DNA of 41,809 nt from Candidatus Obscuribacterales bacterium (GTDB lineage: Bacteria; Cyanobacteriota; Vampirovibrionia; Obscuribacterales; Obscuribacteraceae): NCBI GenBank assembly GCA_019747875.1, contig JAIEQI010000100.1, positions 1 to 41,809 on the forward strand, written 5' to 3'. Every line of letters starts with the position of its first letter. Position 1 is the stretch's first letter. Below the pieces are notes generated by a model, which saw only the letters and a list, made by a program, of their open reading frames with translations, ran no database searches and was not told where the DNA came from. Below, in pieces: positions 41,690-41,809 of the stretch. A program made the translations under genes and the position numbers.

Positions 41690-41735
41690 TCTCGTCCGCC
41701 CATAAGCGCGAAGCGCGTTTGCAGCTAAGTATGAA
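41690..41735. repeat. Partial interspersed element
   Basis: TCTCGTCCGCCCATAAGCGC, GAAGCGCGTTTGCAGCTAAGT repeat the element's end segment right after copy C. A truncated extra unit. Confidence 0.65.
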
Positions 41736-41809
41736 GATACTATGTAAGCGCCGAGCGAAAGCTGGTCGCTTGTAAACCGAGAACAATTGCAGTAGCACTT
41801 GACTCCCTA

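Larger units (their letters stand above)
41430..41809. other. Region after the FHA gene, mostly interspersed element
   Basis: Holds element copy C and a partial fourth element; no gene seen. No clear intrinsic terminator follows the FHA gene. Confidence 0.5.

Overview
The window is bacterial: densely packed genes, several clear Shine-Dalgarno starts, Hanks-type kinase, OmpR-type response regulator, TolC-type outer-membrane channel, TadG-like protein. The mixture (a diderm envelope, a large PknB-like kinase with a TPR-like tail, long glycine/alanine-rich proteins with an FHA domain, and a lipid-turnover cluster) suggests a non-photosynthetic relative of Cyanobacteria (Melainabacteria/Vampirovibrionia, Obscuribacterales-like). 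That is an inference from gene content; no rRNA or marker gene is present. No tRNA, rRNA, CRISPR, prophage or transposase gene was seen.

Layout. 0-2.1 kb: end of an upstream gene and a dynamin-like GTPase, followed by a palindromic interspersed element and a two-way terminator. 2.1-6.8 kb: fatty-acid desaturase, a ribbon-helix-helix protein, glycogen debranching enzyme and an exported protein. 6.8-13.1 kb: M20D-like hydrolase, four tandem small-RNA-like units, a Gly/Ala-rich protein, a fifth small-RNA-like unit and a TadG-like protein with nine octapeptide repeats. 13.1-15.6 kb: structured non-coding DNA, an S1-like RNA-binding protein behind a multi-hairpin leader, a 57-aa double-glycine peptide and a 29-aa membrane peptide. 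15.6-23.7 kb: one-strand lipid cluster (acyl-CoA dehydrogenase, two PlsC-like acyltransferases, patatin, crotonase, acyl-CoA synthetase). 23.7-25.1 kb: a 27-bp minisatellite grown out of a second copy of the interspersed element. 25.1-34.1 kb: an internally duplicated protein, the Ser/Thr kinase, a response regulator and histidine kinase, an LprI-like protein, a second copy of the exported family and a CsoR-type repressor. 34.3-41.8 kb: two divergent small membrane proteins of one new-looking family, a TolC operon, another small membrane protein, a 1086-aa FHA protein and a third interspersed element.

Two signals stand out. First, five units of about 100 bp each end in a hairpin plus T-tract on the minus strand, contain a shared C-rich segment (ACCAATACCAGCTCCC), and begin with two TTCAG-like boxes exactly 11 bp apart, the second exactly 11 nt before a TATNNT hexamer. 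The same box pair at the same spacing precedes three protein genes (M20-like hydrolase, duplicated protein, LprI-like protein). The geometry is that of PhoB/OmpR-type activator sites, and an OmpR-family regulator is encoded in the window, so a small regulon that includes a tandem family of anti-Shine-Dalgarno-like sRNAs is a reasonable hypothesis. Second, eight consecutive minus-strand genes between 13.7 and 23.7 kb lack Shine-Dalgarno sequences and have G-poor, A/C-rich leaders, while most neighbours outside have a GGAGG/GAGG/AAGGA-type site; hairpins between these genes lack U-tracts, and the block looks GC-richer. It includes an S1-like protein, a family that helps ribosomes on such leaders.

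The lipid cluster as a whole could release acyl chains (patatin), activate them (synthetase), partly oxidise them (dehydrogenase, hydratase) and re-esterify them (PlsC-like enzymes); the desaturase at 2.1 kb would act on the same pools.
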